Shown here: positions 35,174-44,717 of the stretch, in pieces
How the letters are laid out: each line of letters starts with the position of its first letter
Numbering within the stretch: the first letter of the stretch is position 1
From: Engelhardtia mirabilis
Lineage (GTDB): Bacteria > Planctomycetota > UBA1135 > GCA-002686595
Assembly (NCBI GenBank): GCA_007751255.1
Contig: CP036296.1
Location: 1,736,001-1,800,000 of the forward strand
Direction: 5' to 3'
Length of the DNA stretch: 64,000 nucleotides
The notes under the pieces: generated by a model
What the model was told of the DNA's origin: nothing
What the model saw: the letters and a program-made list of their open reading frames with translations, nothing else
The model's database searches: none
Made by a program: the position numbers and the translations under genes

Positions 35174-37675
35174 ATGCGCCCCACTTCCCGACTGTACCCA
35201 GCCGGAATCCTCGCGAACTCGATCCGCCTCCTGCTCGTCCTCGTCGCCCTTGCAAGTCTCGTCCGCCCCACTGACGCACAGGTGCTCGTCAACGGTAGCT
35301 CGGTAGCCGGCCAGATCACCGTCCCAGGCGAGGTCGACACCTGGTTCTTCACGGCCTCCGCAGGTGAGTCGGTCGAGGTTCGCGCTACGACCACTCCATC
35401 GCCGTCCTTTGCCCCGCGATTGGAGCTCATCGATCCGCTCGGGCAGTTGATCGGAGCAGACGAGAGGTGGCACGTAGCTGCCGTTGGTGGAACGCTCTCG
35501 ATCGACGGCGTTTACACCGTCACGATTCGTCACTGGGGATACTTCTCAACGAAGACCGGCCCCTACCAGATCGAGTTTGTGCGGGCCCCAGGGGCGAATG
35601 AAGGCGGCCCGCTACCCAACGGTGGGTCGATCACGTCTGATCTTGACGTTGGCGATCTCGACAGTTACACGTTCGACATAGCGGCGGGAGAATCCTTCGC
35701 AGTGCGTCTGGCCGAGCTTCCGGGTGGGTCTATGGTGCCTACACTGGCCGTTTACGATCCGACCGGCGCCCTAGTTGGTTCTAAGGCGGCTAGTCAGGTT
35801 GCGAATCTGGGTGGCATAGCGTCGGTCCCCGGTACCTACGTGGTGCTGGTGTCCGATTCAAGCTGCTGTAGCCTCGGCCCCGATGGCAGCGGGCCCTATC
35901 GGCTGTGGTTCGTGCGAGTGCCGGGGGCAAATGAAGGTGGGACGTTACAGAATGGTCTGCCGGTGACCAATACGCTCGATGTCGGCGACCTCGACAGCTA
36001 TACGCTCGAGATGACCGCTGGTGATTACTACCTACTGCGGCTGGCGGAGCTTCCGGGTGCGAGCATGATTCCAACCTTGTCTCTCTATGACCCGACCGGC
36101 GCTCCCGTCGGGAGCAGCGCTCTCAGCGCCGTCTCGGACTTGGAAGGCGTCGCAGCTCTGTCGGGGACCTACACGGTTCTGATCTCGGACTCGTCTTGTT
36201 GTAGCTCGGGCCCCTACGGCAGCGGCCCCTATGCGCTCCACGCCCTGACGCTGCCCGGACCGAGCGAAAGCGGCCCGCTGGCGAGCGGAGGCGTGGTCTC
36301 AGCGGACCTCAGCCTAGGCGACCTCGACAGCTATGACTTCGTCGCTGAATCCGGCGAACGAGTCCTCCTCCGCCTGGGCGAGCAGCCCGGCGCGGCGATG
36401 ACGCCCACAATGAGAGTCTTTGACCCCAACGGAGCGCTTCTCGGGAGCAGCAGCCTCAGCACGGTCTCGGTGCTCGAGCTAGTAGTGGCGTCCACAGGAT
36501 TGCACACGGTGGTCGTCTCCGACTCGAGCTGCTGCAGCCAGGGCCCCAATGGAACGGGCCCGTACGACCTTCACTACCTGCGCCTGCCAGGCCCGACCGA
36601 GTTCGGCCTGCTCGCGGCTGACTCCGAGCTCGCGGGAGAGATCACGGTCGGCGATCTCGACAGCTACACTCTGAAGCTTGCGGCCGGCGAGTCGTTCGAG
36701 ATCACCCTCGCTGAAGTCGGTGGCACTGCCCTGGCGCCGGCCATGACCCTCTACGACCCGAGCGGGACGCCGATCCTCGCTGACGGGGACGGCGAGGTCG
36801 CGGGGGTCTTCGGTAGCGCTGCGACGGCCGGGGAGCACACGCTCGTCTTGAGGGACACGAACTGCTGTAGCTCTGGTCCGTCCGGATCAGGGAGCTACCT
36901 GCTCCGGGTGGTGACGGTTCCCGGGGCGAACGAAGGAGGAACTCTACTCGACGGCATCACGATCTCTGACTCGATCGACCTCGGAGACGTGGACAGCTTC
37001 ACGCTGCTGGCCGATTCGGGGGTCGCCGTGAGTGTTGATGTGACTAAATCGGGCGCTACGTCGCTCGCTCCAAGCCTCAAGATTTACGGTCCGAGCGGAC
37101 AGTTCCTCGCCGGAGACCTCGATGGAACTCAGGCCGTTGTAGGCCTCGTGACTCAGGGGGCAGGCATCTACACGGTCGTCGTGCGCGACGGTGGAACCTC
37201 ACTGGTCGGGACTGGTGGCTATGGCGTGACACTGACTGGAGCGGTCCTGTCGCCGACCTCGACGCCGAACGTCCTGCTTTCCGCAGCCAGTTCTACCGAC
37301 CCGGCTCTGTTCGATATTGGCGGCGATCCCCTGCTCGGACCGCGAATCGGCGACCTAGACGAACCCTTCAACTTTGCGCTCGACTGCAGCGGGACTACCG
37401 GATCAACTTTCTTCTTACTTCGTGCCACTACCGAGCTGGCCTCGGTTCCGATCTCGACGGGCGCCGGTACCCTGTACATCGCCGGGGCGCCCATCCTCGA
37501 GTCTGTCGGCTTCCAAGATCAGTCGGTCGTACTTTGGTTCCCGATCTCCGGCGGACTGGAGGTCCCCAACGACACGGCTCTCGTCGGCTTGAGCTATGTA
37601 GTTCAGGGATTCTGCGGCGATCTACTCGGCGGCGGCCGGCTCAGCAACGGGCTGATGCAGGAGATCGGACTATGA
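35174..37675 (+). CDS. Secreted protein with six PPC-like repeats
   Basis: This is an 833-residue protein. The ATG at 35174 gives a compact signal peptide (LLLVLVALASLVRPTDAQ). The open frame upstream is not used. Residues about 38-690 are six tandem modules of about 110 residues related to bacterial pre-peptidase C-terminal (PPC) domains, each with VGDLDSYTF-like entry, a (V/Y)DP-G--(L/V) turn and a closing G-Y-L strand. Modules 2-5 share an unusual SxCCS-GP-G-G-Y loop. The last 140 residues are a different beta domain (FNFALDCSGTTGSTFFLL and ending LSNGLMQEIGL), like C-terminal modules of planctomycete exoproteins. Likely an extracellular structural or ligand-binding protein. No protease domain. 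Confidence 0.87.
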   Translation: MRPTSRLYPAGILANSIRLLLVLVALASLVRPTDAQVLVNGSSVAGQITVPGEVDTWFFTASAGESVEVRATTTPSPSFAPRLELIDPLGQLIGADERWHVAAVGGTLSIDGVYTVTIRHWGYFSTKTGPYQIEFVRAPGANEGGPLPNGGSITSDLDVGDLDSYTFDIAAGESFAVRLAELPGGSMVPTLAVYDPTGALVGSKAASQVANLGGIASVPGTYVVLVSDSSCCSLGPDGSGPYRLWFVRVPGANEGGTLQNGLPVTNTLDVGDLDSYTLEMTAGDYYLLRLAELPGASMIPTLSLYDPTGAPVGSSALSAVSDLEGVAALSGTYTVLISDSSCCSSGPYGSGPYALHALTLPGPSESGPLASGGVVSADLSLGDLDSYDFVAESGERVLLRLGEQPGAAMTPTMRVFDPNGALLGSSSLSTVSVLELVVASTGLHTVVVSDSSCCSQGPNGTGPYDLHYLRLPGPTEFGLLAADSELAGEITVGDLDSYTLKLAAGESFEITLAEVGGTALAPAMTLYDPSGTPILADGDGEVAGVFGSAATAGEHTLVLRDTNCCSSGPSGSGSYLLRVVTVPGANEGGTLLDGITISDSIDLGDVDSFTLLADSGVAVSVDVTKSGATSLAPSLKIYGPSGQFLAGDLDGTQAVVGLVTQGAGIYTVVVRDGGTSLVGTGGYGVTLTGAVLSPTSTPNVLLSAASSTDPALFDIGGDPLLGPRIGDLDEPFNFALDCSGTTGSTFFLLRATTELASVPISTGAGTLYIAGAPILESVGFQDQSVVLWFPISGGLEVPNDTALVGLSYVVQGFCGDLLGGGRLSNGLMQEIGL

Positions 37676-37799
37676 CCCGCAGGCCGTCCCGAAGTCTGAG
37701 CGGATTCTTCAGCAATAGGGCACCGGGATGCTGCGAGCCTCCTGCGGCGGAGTCGGGGCTGCCGACGACCGCCGAGATGGAATGCGACCTGCCGCACCG
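37676..37799. other. Spacer with no gene
   Basis: Nothing supported between the PPC-repeat gene and the relic. Confidence 0.3.
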
Positions 37800-38001
37800 G
37801 AGCGCCTGGCCGCCCTGCTGGAAGTTGCATACGAGAGTGGCTCGCGCGATCGAAGTGGCCCTGCAAGGCTTGTCTCGTGGTTGTGCTCGTTGGTGGGCCG
37901 TGCGCGAAGCGATCCTCGGCGCCCTCGAGCACGAAGAACTCATCTCACTTACCGTCGGCAGTGGATCGAGCAGCTACAGCAGGGTGGAAGGAGTTTCGTG
38001 A
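37800..38001 (+). pseudogene. C-terminal relic of an unrecognised conserved protein (copy 2)
   Basis: The frame WKLHTRVARAIEVALQGLSR, AVREAILGALEHEELISLTV, GSGSSSYSRVEGVS ends at TGA 37999-38001. It parallels the minus-strand relic at 27571-27813. The following bases aaggagtttcgtg also occur at 50131-50143. No start or domain identified. Confidence 0.5.
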
Positions 38002-38215
38002 TCACCACAACGGGGCACGGTCTTCGAATCTCGCCCCATCTGTCACTAGAGGCGAGCCGTAGGGGAACCCATAATTAGTAGGATCATGTGGTCCGTCTCG
38101 GATTAGATCTAGTACTCGTTCAAATATGCGAAGGCGAGCGCTGTAGGGATGCGCAGCTGCTCGGGAGAGTTCAGGGCCTAGTTCGTTAGCCCTTCAATAA
38201 TCGAGGAGATCCGTC

Positions 38216-39580
38216 GTGGCGTCACATCGCTTCAAGTTGGTCCTAGTACACTTCACAATCACGCTCTTCTCTATTTCTGGTTGTCGGACAGCGGAGAGGG
38301 AGCCTGCGGGTGGCGGGCGGCGTCTTGGCGATAGTGGCGAGGTGGGGGGGGGAGGCAGCGCGATTGGTCAATCTGCGCGCTCCGCTGCCGACATCGAAGG
38401 CTTTCACTCAATTCTAGACATGGTGGAGCAGATCGAACCGCTTCGCAATAGGCAGATTACGCTTGAAAGCTGGCAAACTGACGGAATGGAAATGATGGGG
38501 CCATTGCGCCCAGAGGACCGCAAAGCCCTCGAGGAGCGTATTGCTGCTGGGCTCGCAGACGTCGTCACGCGGCGGATTCAAGCCCACACTGCGAAGATCG
38601 GCAGTCTCGGCGATGGGGTAGCCGCGGTTTCCCAGGGCAGTCAGTGGTACCGAGAACTTGTTAACGAGTTTGAGCAATATAGAGAACTCCCGGAGTACGA
38701 GGCGGCCATAGACGCCTTTCAGTCTCGCCGGGCCGGGGACTACGGGCGCTCAATGGGCATGATGGTTAGGTATATCGATGCGTGTTCGACTGAAGAGCTT
38801 GAGGAGCTAGAACGCGAGTGGTTTGCTTCTGACTACGACCTGGCGTTGCCCGCTCGAGAGGTGGTTCATCAGGCCATCGCGGATCGGCGGTCAAGCTTGG
38901 CTTCGTCATGGGGCGTCAGGAGTGTTGAGGCTGCAACTTTGGCGCAAATGGAGGTTGCTGTAGACCCGAGCACCGCTTTGCGTTACATCGACTTCAGTGG
39001 TTTCCCGTCCGCGGACTTTCTCGAACTGATCTACTACGGCTCGAGGGGGAACACGAGTGCCGCGGCCCAGCTGATGGAACTTTGGATTGCCGAACTAGTG
39101 ACCCCGTTGGATGTCGCATTTCTGCTAGCGGACATGAAGGCCGCGTGGCGCATGTACCATGTGGCGTACTTCGATCGGTTTGGCTCCACGGAGCGGCTCC
39201 GAGATGAGTCAGGGGAGGTCTGGGTAGAGACTTCGCTCGGCGAAGGGGGAGGAGGCGACATCTTCGTTCGGAGTCGCTACATCGAATCCTATTCGCGGGC
39301 CAGGTCGACCGAGTTCACGGGCGGGTTGCTGATCTTGCAGGCTGCGTCACGCGCCGAAGGGGTGGATCCGACAGGTTCAAGTGGGCCCGGTCCGCTGCTC
39401 GATGGCATGATTGATGAGAGCTTCGGGAAACAGCTGAGATACTTCGAGGCTTGCGCGTCCTTCCTGGATGCCTACGCCGAGGAATATCCCGCAACAGTGC
39501 AGCACTTTGAAGGGAATCTCGAGCGTGCTTCAATGCTGCAGGCGTTGCAGGTAATTGAGAGGCTGGAGGTTCAACGCTAG
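38216..39580 (+). CDS. Lipoprotein of unknown function
   Basis: This is a 454-residue protein. A GTG start at 38216 follows gaggag (38201-38206). The signal sequence ends in the lipobox SISGC (Cys23). After a Gly/Ser-rich linker the rest is mostly helical and acidic, with no recognised family. Notable segments are QGSQWYRELVNEFEQYRELP and SRRAGDYGRSMGMMVRYIDA. GC content is clearly lower than in the flanking IS and kinase genes, suggesting a different origin. The preceding 200 bp (38002-38215) is relatively AT-rich and could hold its promoter. Confidence 0.75.
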   Translation: MASHRFKLVLVHFTITLFSISGCRTAEREPAGGGRRLGDSGEVGGGGSAIGQSARSAADIEGFHSILDMVEQIEPLRNRQITLESWQTDGMEMMGPLRPEDRKALEERIAAGLADVVTRRIQAHTAKIGSLGDGVAAVSQGSQWYRELVNEFEQYRELPEYEAAIDAFQSRRAGDYGRSMGMMVRYIDACSTEELEELEREWFASDYDLALPAREVVHQAIADRRSSLASSWGVRSVEAATLAQMEVAVDPSTALRYIDFSGFPSADFLELIYYGSRGNTSAAAQLMELWIAELVTPLDVAFLLADMKAAWRMYHVAYFDRFGSTERLRDESGEVWVETSLGEGGGGDIFVRSRYIESYSRARSTEFTGGLLILQAASRAEGVDPTGSSGPGPLLDGMIDESFGKQLRYFEACASFLDAYAEEYPATVQHFEGNLERASMLQALQVIERLEVQR

Positions 39581-39854
39581 GTGGGTGCCTGGTCGTTGTC
39601 GGCAATTTGGTCGGCAATCGTCTGCATCGCCTCAGCTTGGAGCCTAACGCTCTGCGCCAATCCGCGTGGCGCTCAACGGAACACCTGCCAACTAGTCCCA
39701 GCCGTAGCACAGCTTGTTCCCTGCCTCAGCACGCGGTGACAGCACCACAGGAGCGAGGACATGGAAGACCGAGCATTGAACCCGAGGCAGCCCTGGGCGA
39801 TGGGACGGCGGGGGCCGGTGCCCCGGCGTAGTCGGAAAGAACAGGCGCGTTTGC
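39581..39854. other. No gene recognised
   Basis: Spacer between the lipoprotein gene and an IS1-like tail. Nothing supported. Confidence 0.3.
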
Positions 39855-40020
39855 TGGATGGGCTGGCGAGCCGACGGATGCGGCTGCTCGAGATTCTCCA
39901 GTGGAAGGCGTGCCACGGCCGGTCGGCAACTGCTAGCCTCGATCTCTACAGAGAGGCCGATGGGATCCACGACTGGCAACTGGCGGGCTGAGCACCAACA
40001 GCCAACGGATGAAGCATCGG
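39855..40020 (+). repeat. IS1-like 3' tail, copy T4
   Basis: ggctggcgagccgacggatg, ctcgagattctcc, gatctctacagagaggccg, gactggcaactggcggg and aacggatgaagcatcgg. Close to T2 and T3. The extended left part codes LASRRMRLLEIL-WKACHGR as in T3. Confidence 0.78.
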
Positions 40021-40143
40021 GTAAAGGAAGGATCGGAGTGTCCATGTTGAGGCACTGGAGTCGGATAGGACTAGGGCATGCTTAGATGGATCAGGAGTGA
40101 AGTTCGATCAGGTGTTCAATGGGCTATATTGGGAGGCGACATC

Positions 40144-41277
40144 GTGAAGGTGCCAGCTTGTCAGCTCCAGTGGATGGTTACGTGTGTCCTAGTGTTCAGT
40201 GGGTTCTGCGTGAAGGAGGCAGATGCCCAGGTGATTGATTTCGAGACGTTTCCAGCCGGAGGGAGCACCGGCGATATGGAGGAGATCTCGAATCAATACA
40301 TGCAGAGTGCTGGAGTGTCGTTCGCAATCGTCGATAGCGAAGAGAAGTTCGTGCGATACCCCTTGATCGCCAAGGTGGGGCCACCGCTGACGGCCTTCTA
40401 CGGCTGTCCGGGTGAGGACCAGCCGCTTCCCGGCCAAGGCGTCGGGCAGAGCTTCTTGACTGATGACGATCAGCTTGGATACACGGGGAGCCTCTTGGTT
40501 ACCTACGCGGATCCGGTGGTCGAGGCTTCAGGAGTCATTCTCGATGTGGACATTCACAGTACTGGCCAGTTCGAAGAGTGGACAGTCATTGCACGGAACG
40601 CTGCGGGCGCGACAGTGGACTTCGATGTGATCTCGGCCCCTGTTGGTCCTGCGTACTCCTGTAGCGCAGGCGGCTTTCTCGGGCCTGGAGATAGCCTCGC
40701 TTTTCAGTGGACGCTTCGCTCTCCTGCGATGATCGCCGAGATTCAGTCGATTCTAATTGAGTTCACTGGCAATGCGACGGCCGTCGGGCTCGCTTTTGAC
40801 AACTTCAGTCCGTCTTCTGTCGGTGCGGCGGCGACTTCTTACGGGTGCGAAGTGAATCCCGTCGGAAGTCTTACTGTATTGGCGGGGAGCTCCTCTGTCG
40901 GCGATGTGGTCGTGTTCGGCGTGGATAATCCGTTTGGGACGCAGTCCGTCGGGTCTCTGCCGTTGGTTCTTCTCTCGCTCGCCGCGGACGCTGCCTTTCC
41001 ATGTGGGACCCAGTTTCCGGGGCTGGGGATGGCGGGGGCTGGCGCTCCTGGGGAGGTCTTGATCGATCTTGGTTCAGCTAACCTAGTTAAGCCTTTCCTG
41101 TTCAATGCCCTTTGGGCTGGGCCTGGCTCTCCAGCGCCTGTTCTTGCGGCGTTCCCTGAAGCGCCGGAGTTGGTCGGCCTGAAGGTCTATGCCCAGGGAG
41201 TTATTCTCGACCAGTCGCCGAGTTCCGCGGTGCCCATCGGCCTTACGAACGGAATGGCGATCGTGGTCGGTGGCTAG
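40144..41277 (+). CDS. Secreted protein with planctomycete-type C-terminal module
   Basis: This is a 377-residue protein. GTG at 40144 is preferred over ATG at 40078 because gggagg (40131-40136) sits 7 bp upstream and the resulting signal peptide ends KEADAQ. Residues 28-220 are a beta-sandwich with VTYADPVVEASGVILDVDIH and AFDNF, a layout common in secreted proteins of this group. Residues 235-377 contain a Cys-flanked module (YGCEVNPVGSLTVL to the end), ending KVYAQGVILD and IGLTNGMAI, equivalent to the end of the protein at 25947-27500. Lower GC than neighbours. Preceded by an IS1-like tail. Confidence 0.78.
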   Translation: MKVPACQLQWMVTCVLVFSGFCVKEADAQVIDFETFPAGGSTGDMEEISNQYMQSAGVSFAIVDSEEKFVRYPLIAKVGPPLTAFYGCPGEDQPLPGQGVGQSFLTDDDQLGYTGSLLVTYADPVVEASGVILDVDIHSTGQFEEWTVIARNAAGATVDFDVISAPVGPAYSCSAGGFLGPGDSLAFQWTLRSPAMIAEIQSILIEFTGNATAVGLAFDNFSPSSVGAAATSYGCEVNPVGSLTVLAGSSSVGDVVVFGVDNPFGTQSVGSLPLVLLSLAADAAFPCGTQFPGLGMAGAGAPGEVLIDLGSANLVKPFLFNALWAGPGSPAPVLAAFPEAPELVGLKVYAQGVILDQSPSSAVPIGLTNGMAIVVGG

Positions 41278-41725
41278 GCGGTCTTTGTGACATCAGCGTG
41301 CAACTCTCCTGGGTTTCTAGTGCGATCTTGGTTGTCGCTCATCGTTGAGGAGCCGCCCCCGGTGCGGACTACTCCCGAATATGGGCGTCACCAAGTCGTT
41401 GGTCGCATTCTCACAAGAATCGGACGGGTGACCGGGACGAGAGGGTCGGGGCTCGATTCGGCCAGAATCGGGCCACCGGAGGGCCATCGCTAGGTGGCCA
41501 GAATCGGGGTGTGAAATCATGGCGTGCTGGGGCGGATAGAGCCTCGAATCACGCCTGAAGACCCCGAGAAGGCCGATTCTGGCAGGAGTTTTGAGGCGCC
41601 CTTCGAGTGGGCCTTTGGCCTCTGAAAGGGCACCTGGGGAGGCTTGGTGCGGAAGGGCGCCCCTGGGCCAACGGTGGTTCCCGGTAGTGCTTGCTCCGAC
41701 GCCGCGGTCGAGCGTCTATGGCGAC
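41278..41725. other. Intergenic region with recombination-site-like repeats
   Basis: No gene. Holds the repeats described at 41459-41583. The recombinase promoter should be here. Confidence 0.4.
41459..41583. repeat. Iteron-like repeats upstream of the recombinase
   Basis: ggccagaatcggg occurs directly at 41460-41472 and 41496-41508, and its complement ggccgattctggc at 41571-41583. Spacing and orientation (two direct, one inverted) resemble a tyrosine-recombinase arm or core site. Confidence 0.5.
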
Positions 41726-42607
41726 ATGGACTTCGCCACTGCGGTCACCCGGCACCGCGCCCAGCTCCTCGCCAACGGCCGCTCCCAGCACACGCTCGAG
41801 CAGTACCACCGGCACCTCCAAGCCCTGGCCCGTTGGCTCGCTGCGTGCGCACGCGACACGGGGGATGTCGCCGACATAGACCACCTGGCACTGGCTGATT
41901 TCCTGGCGAGCCCAGAGGCCCTATTACGGCCCGACGGGCGCGCGAAGAAGACGACCTCGGTCAACGCCCTTCGCAACAGCCTGCGAGGCTTCTTCCGCTA
42001 CCTCCACAGCTCCGGAGTTCTGGCTGACGACCCTGGCCGTCTGCTCGCGAGGGCCAGGGCCGGCGAGGGGCCCCCGGAGGCCCTGGTCGATGCCGACCAG
42101 GAGCGGCTGCTGCAGGCGCTTGCGGCCGAGCAGTCGCCGGCTGGCCTGCGAGACCACGCCCTCTTCCGCCTCCTCCTCTCGACGGGGGTACGCCTGGGCT
42201 CGGCCCTGGCCCTGGAGGTGGGGGACCTGGATCTCGACCGCGGTGAAGCGCTGCTGCGCCGCTGCAAGGGCGGGCAGATCCAGCGGGTCTTCTTGCCCGA
42301 GGCAACGGTCGGGGCCCTGCAGCAGCACCTGGGCCCGCGTGCCGCCGGGGCCGTGTTCCCAGGTCAGGCCGGCGCTCCCATGACGGCGCGTCACGCCCAG
42401 CGCCGACTGGATCACTGGCTCGACAAGGCCGGCTGCCATCCCAGCTCGCCACACAGGCTCCGCCATGCCTTCGCCCTGGGGCTCTATGCCCGGACCCGCG
42501 ATGTCCTGCTGGTCCAGCGCGCCCTTGGCCATCGCTCGATCGAGTCGACCCTGCGTTACGCCCGCGCCACGGATGACGAGTTGCGACTGGCCATCCGCGG
42601 GCGCTAG
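41726..42607 (+). CDS. Tyrosine recombinase/integrase (XerC/D-like)
   Basis: This is a 293-residue protein from ATG 41726. The N-terminal SAM-like core-binding domain (residues 1-100, SQHTLEQYHRHLQALARWLA) is followed by the catalytic domain: R in STGVRLGSALAL, K in RRCKGGQI, H-x-x-R in SSPHRLRHAFALGLY, H in RALGHRSIE and Tyr in STLRYARATDD. The full R-K-H-R-H-Y set is present, so it should cut and rejoin DNA. Length fits simple Xer-type or integron/island integrases. Iteron-like repeats lie upstream and an IS66 element starts 58 bp downstream. A role as integrase of the surrounding island is plausible. Confidence 0.9.
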   Translation: MDFATAVTRHRAQLLANGRSQHTLEQYHRHLQALARWLAACARDTGDVADIDHLALADFLASPEALLRPDGRAKKTTSVNALRNSLRGFFRYLHSSGVLADDPGRLLARARAGEGPPEALVDADQERLLQALAAEQSPAGLRDHALFRLLLSTGVRLGSALALEVGDLDLDRGEALLRRCKGGQIQRVFLPEATVGALQQHLGPRAAGAVFPGQAGAPMTARHAQRRLDHWLDKAGCHPSSPHRLRHAFALGLYARTRDVLLVQRALGHRSIESTLRYARATDDELRLAIRGR

Positions 42608-42721
42608 ACGAGGGGTATACGCGGGCGTATAATCTCGCCAGTTCGCCGACGGGTCCCCTCCAAGGTACGTGTCCGGCCGTCCCATCTCGCCGCAAGGCGG
42701 AAGATCGAGTAGGAGCGGTCC

Positions 42722-44308
42722 TCAGGAATTCGCCTGAGCTTCGACGTCGGCCGCCTGACGAGCCTTCCAGCCCCACGGTGTCAGCTCAGCGATGCGCTCC
42801 TGCGGCGTTGTCGAGACCCGCTGGATCACGTCCTCGATGTAGGCGTCGGGCGGTACCTCGGCGAGCTTGCAGCTCATGGTGAGCGAGTAGAGCCGCGCGG
42901 CGACCTCGCCGCCACGTTGGCTGCCGAAGATCCCCCAGTTCTTCCTCCCGACGGCGACGTGGCGCAGGGCCCGCTCGGTGTCGTTGTTGTGGATCGGGAG
43001 GCGGCCGTCGCGAAGCATGGCCGTCAGCGGCTCGCGCTGATTGATGACGTAGCGGGCGGCTTTGCCGAGGCTGCCGCGCGCGCCGATCGATGCGTCCTCG
43101 TCGAGGGCGAAGACGACCTCGAAGATCGTCTCGAGTACGTGACGCGACCGCCGATCGCGGACCGTCGCGCGCAGTTGGGCGAGTCCGCCCAGCTCCAGAC
43201 CGTCACGCTGCGCCCTGGCCACGACGGCGCGTTCGATCCAGAAGAGTCTCTGGATCGGTCGAAGCACGGCCGCGGCCTTCTTTTGGTTCGAGTCGAGCGC
43301 GTCGACGAATTTCCGTCGCGCATGGGCCCAGCAGCCCGCGCGCACGATGCCGTTGCGATCCGCGACCGGATTCACTCCGTCGTACCCGTCGGTCAGCAGC
43401 GTTCCGGACCAGTCACCGAGGAAGGCCGCGGGTTCTTTCGCCGACCGGTCGGGCCAGAAGTCGGCGAGGACCTTCTCCTCGGGACTGCCGCGAACGTTGC
43501 GCCAGGCCCAGAGCTGTCCTCGGCGGGTCCCCTTCTGGCCCTCCGTCTGGACCGCGATCGGCGTCTCGTCGGCCTGCAGGACCTCTTCTTCGAGGAGCTG
43601 GCGGCGCATCTCGCGCAGGACCGGCCGCGCGACGATCTCGTCGAGCCGCACCATGAGGTCCCACATCGTCTGCCGCGCGAAGTGGACGCCGTCGCGTTTG
43701 AAGATCGACTGGATCCGATTGAGCGGCAGGTGATCGGCGTACTTCGAAGTCGCCACGTGGGCGTAGACCGACGCCTCGTACTTGCCACCGTCGATGACGC
43801 CATCGGGCAGCGGCGCGACCTTGACGGTGTGGCCGTCCTTGCAAGCGTACTTCCGACGCTCGTAACGTTTCACGACGAAGCGCGCCGGGATCAGGTGGCC
43901 GCGCTCGGTTACCTCGACGCCAATCTCGTGCAGAGGTCCACTGCAGTCCGGGCAGCTGCGGTCCGCTTCGGGGACGTCGAGCGTCACCGTCTGGCGCGGG
44001 AGGTCCTCCGGGAAAGGCGCACGTCCGTGTCCCTTGGCGGGCTCGCGCTTCGGCTTGCGAGGCATCGCTGCCACTTCCTCCTCGAGCTTGGTCAGGAGGG
44101 CCTGGCTCGTCTCGAAGAGCCGCAGCTGGTTCGGGTCGATCGTTTCGCGGCGACGACCGAAGAGGTGTCGCTGCAGGTGGGCGAGTTGCTCCCGCAGCAC
44201 GGCGATCTCTTCGCTCTTCGCGTCGATCGCCCGCTGCTGCTCCTCGACGGTGGAGTACAGCGTCTGAAGCTGGGCATTCGCTTCGTCGATGTCCGTCAGC
44301 GGCGTCAC
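42722..44308 (-). CDS. tnpC: IS66 transposase TnpC
   Basis: This is a 528-residue protein. The N-terminal coiled coil (LQTLYSTVEEQQRAIDAKSE) is followed by a zinc-finger-like CPDCSGPLHEI and the IS66 DDE core: D in LQADETPIAVQ, D in TLLTDGYDGVN and E in NNDTERALRHVAVGRKNW. The conserved C-terminal end PWGWKARQA is present. All parts expected of the family (about 510-530 aa) are intact. Confidence 0.95.
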   Translation of the reverse strand: MTPLTDIDEANAQLQTLYSTVEEQQRAIDAKSEEIAVLREQLAHLQRHLFGRRRETIDPNQLRLFETSQALLTKLEEEVAAMPRKPKREPAKGHGRAPFPEDLPRQTVTLDVPEADRSCPDCSGPLHEIGVEVTERGHLIPARFVVKRYERRKYACKDGHTVKVAPLPDGVIDGGKYEASVYAHVATSKYADHLPLNRIQSIFKRDGVHFARQTMWDLMVRLDEIVARPVLREMRRQLLEEEVLQADETPIAVQTEGQKGTRRGQLWAWRNVRGSPEEKVLADFWPDRSAKEPAAFLGDWSGTLLTDGYDGVNPVADRNGIVRAGCWAHARRKFVDALDSNQKKAAAVLRPIQRLFWIERAVVARAQRDGLELGGLAQLRATVRDRRSRHVLETIFEVVFALDEDASIGARGSLGKAARYVINQREPLTAMLRDGRLPIHNNDTERALRHVAVGRKNWGIFGSQRGGEVAARLYSLTMSCKLAEVPPDAYIEDVIQRVSTTPQERIAELTPWGWKARQAADVEAQANS

Positions 44309-44339
44309 GTCCGCAAACTTAGCCCAGCGAGTCTCGCGG

Positions 44340-44717
44340 TCAAGCGCCGATTAGCTCCTTCACCTCCGCTCTTTGCATCACCCGCCGGGCGCCACGATGA
44401 TCGATACCGTCGAGCAGCAGCGCAAGCTCATGGCTCGCGAGCTCGTAGCTCGTCGCGTTGCCCGATGCACGATCGAAGACCTGGAAGCGACCACCCTCGA
44501 GTCGCTTCGAGAGCACCCAGTAGCCTGAAGCCTCCCAGACCAGCGCCTTCATCATCGAGCGGCGCTTGTTGAAGAAGAGGAACAGGTGCCCCGACTGCGG
44601 ATCCTGGTCCACGACGTCGATCACCGCGCCGCTGAGCCCGTCAAAGCTCTTTCGCATGTCCACCGGCGTGCGACACACGAAGATCCGCACCTGCGGTGAG
44701 GGCGGAAAGCTCAGCAT
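44340..44717 (-). CDS. tnpB: IS66 protein TnpB
   Basis: This is a 125-residue protein, the small IS66 Orf2: VRIFVCRTPVDMRKSFDGLS and GHLFLFFNKRRSMMKALVWE. Needed for transposition with TnpA and TnpC. It overlaps tnpA by 7 bp. The first 82 codons also exist in the broken copy at 9537-9783. Confidence 0.95.
   Translation of the reverse strand: MLSFPPSPQVRIFVCRTPVDMRKSFDGLSGAVIDVVDQDPQSGHLFLFFNKRRSMMKALVWEASGYWVLSKRLEGGRFQVFDRASGNATSYELASHELALLLDGIDHRGARRVMQRAEVKELIGA

Noticed and set aside
38020-38046. tRNA T-arm-like ggtcttcgaatctcgcccc
   Set aside because: No acceptor, anticodon or variable loop can be built around it, and the stem does not pair as a T-arm.
42917-44572. Plus-strand open frame of 551 codons
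   Set aside because: Antisense to IS66 tnpC; no protein-family features.
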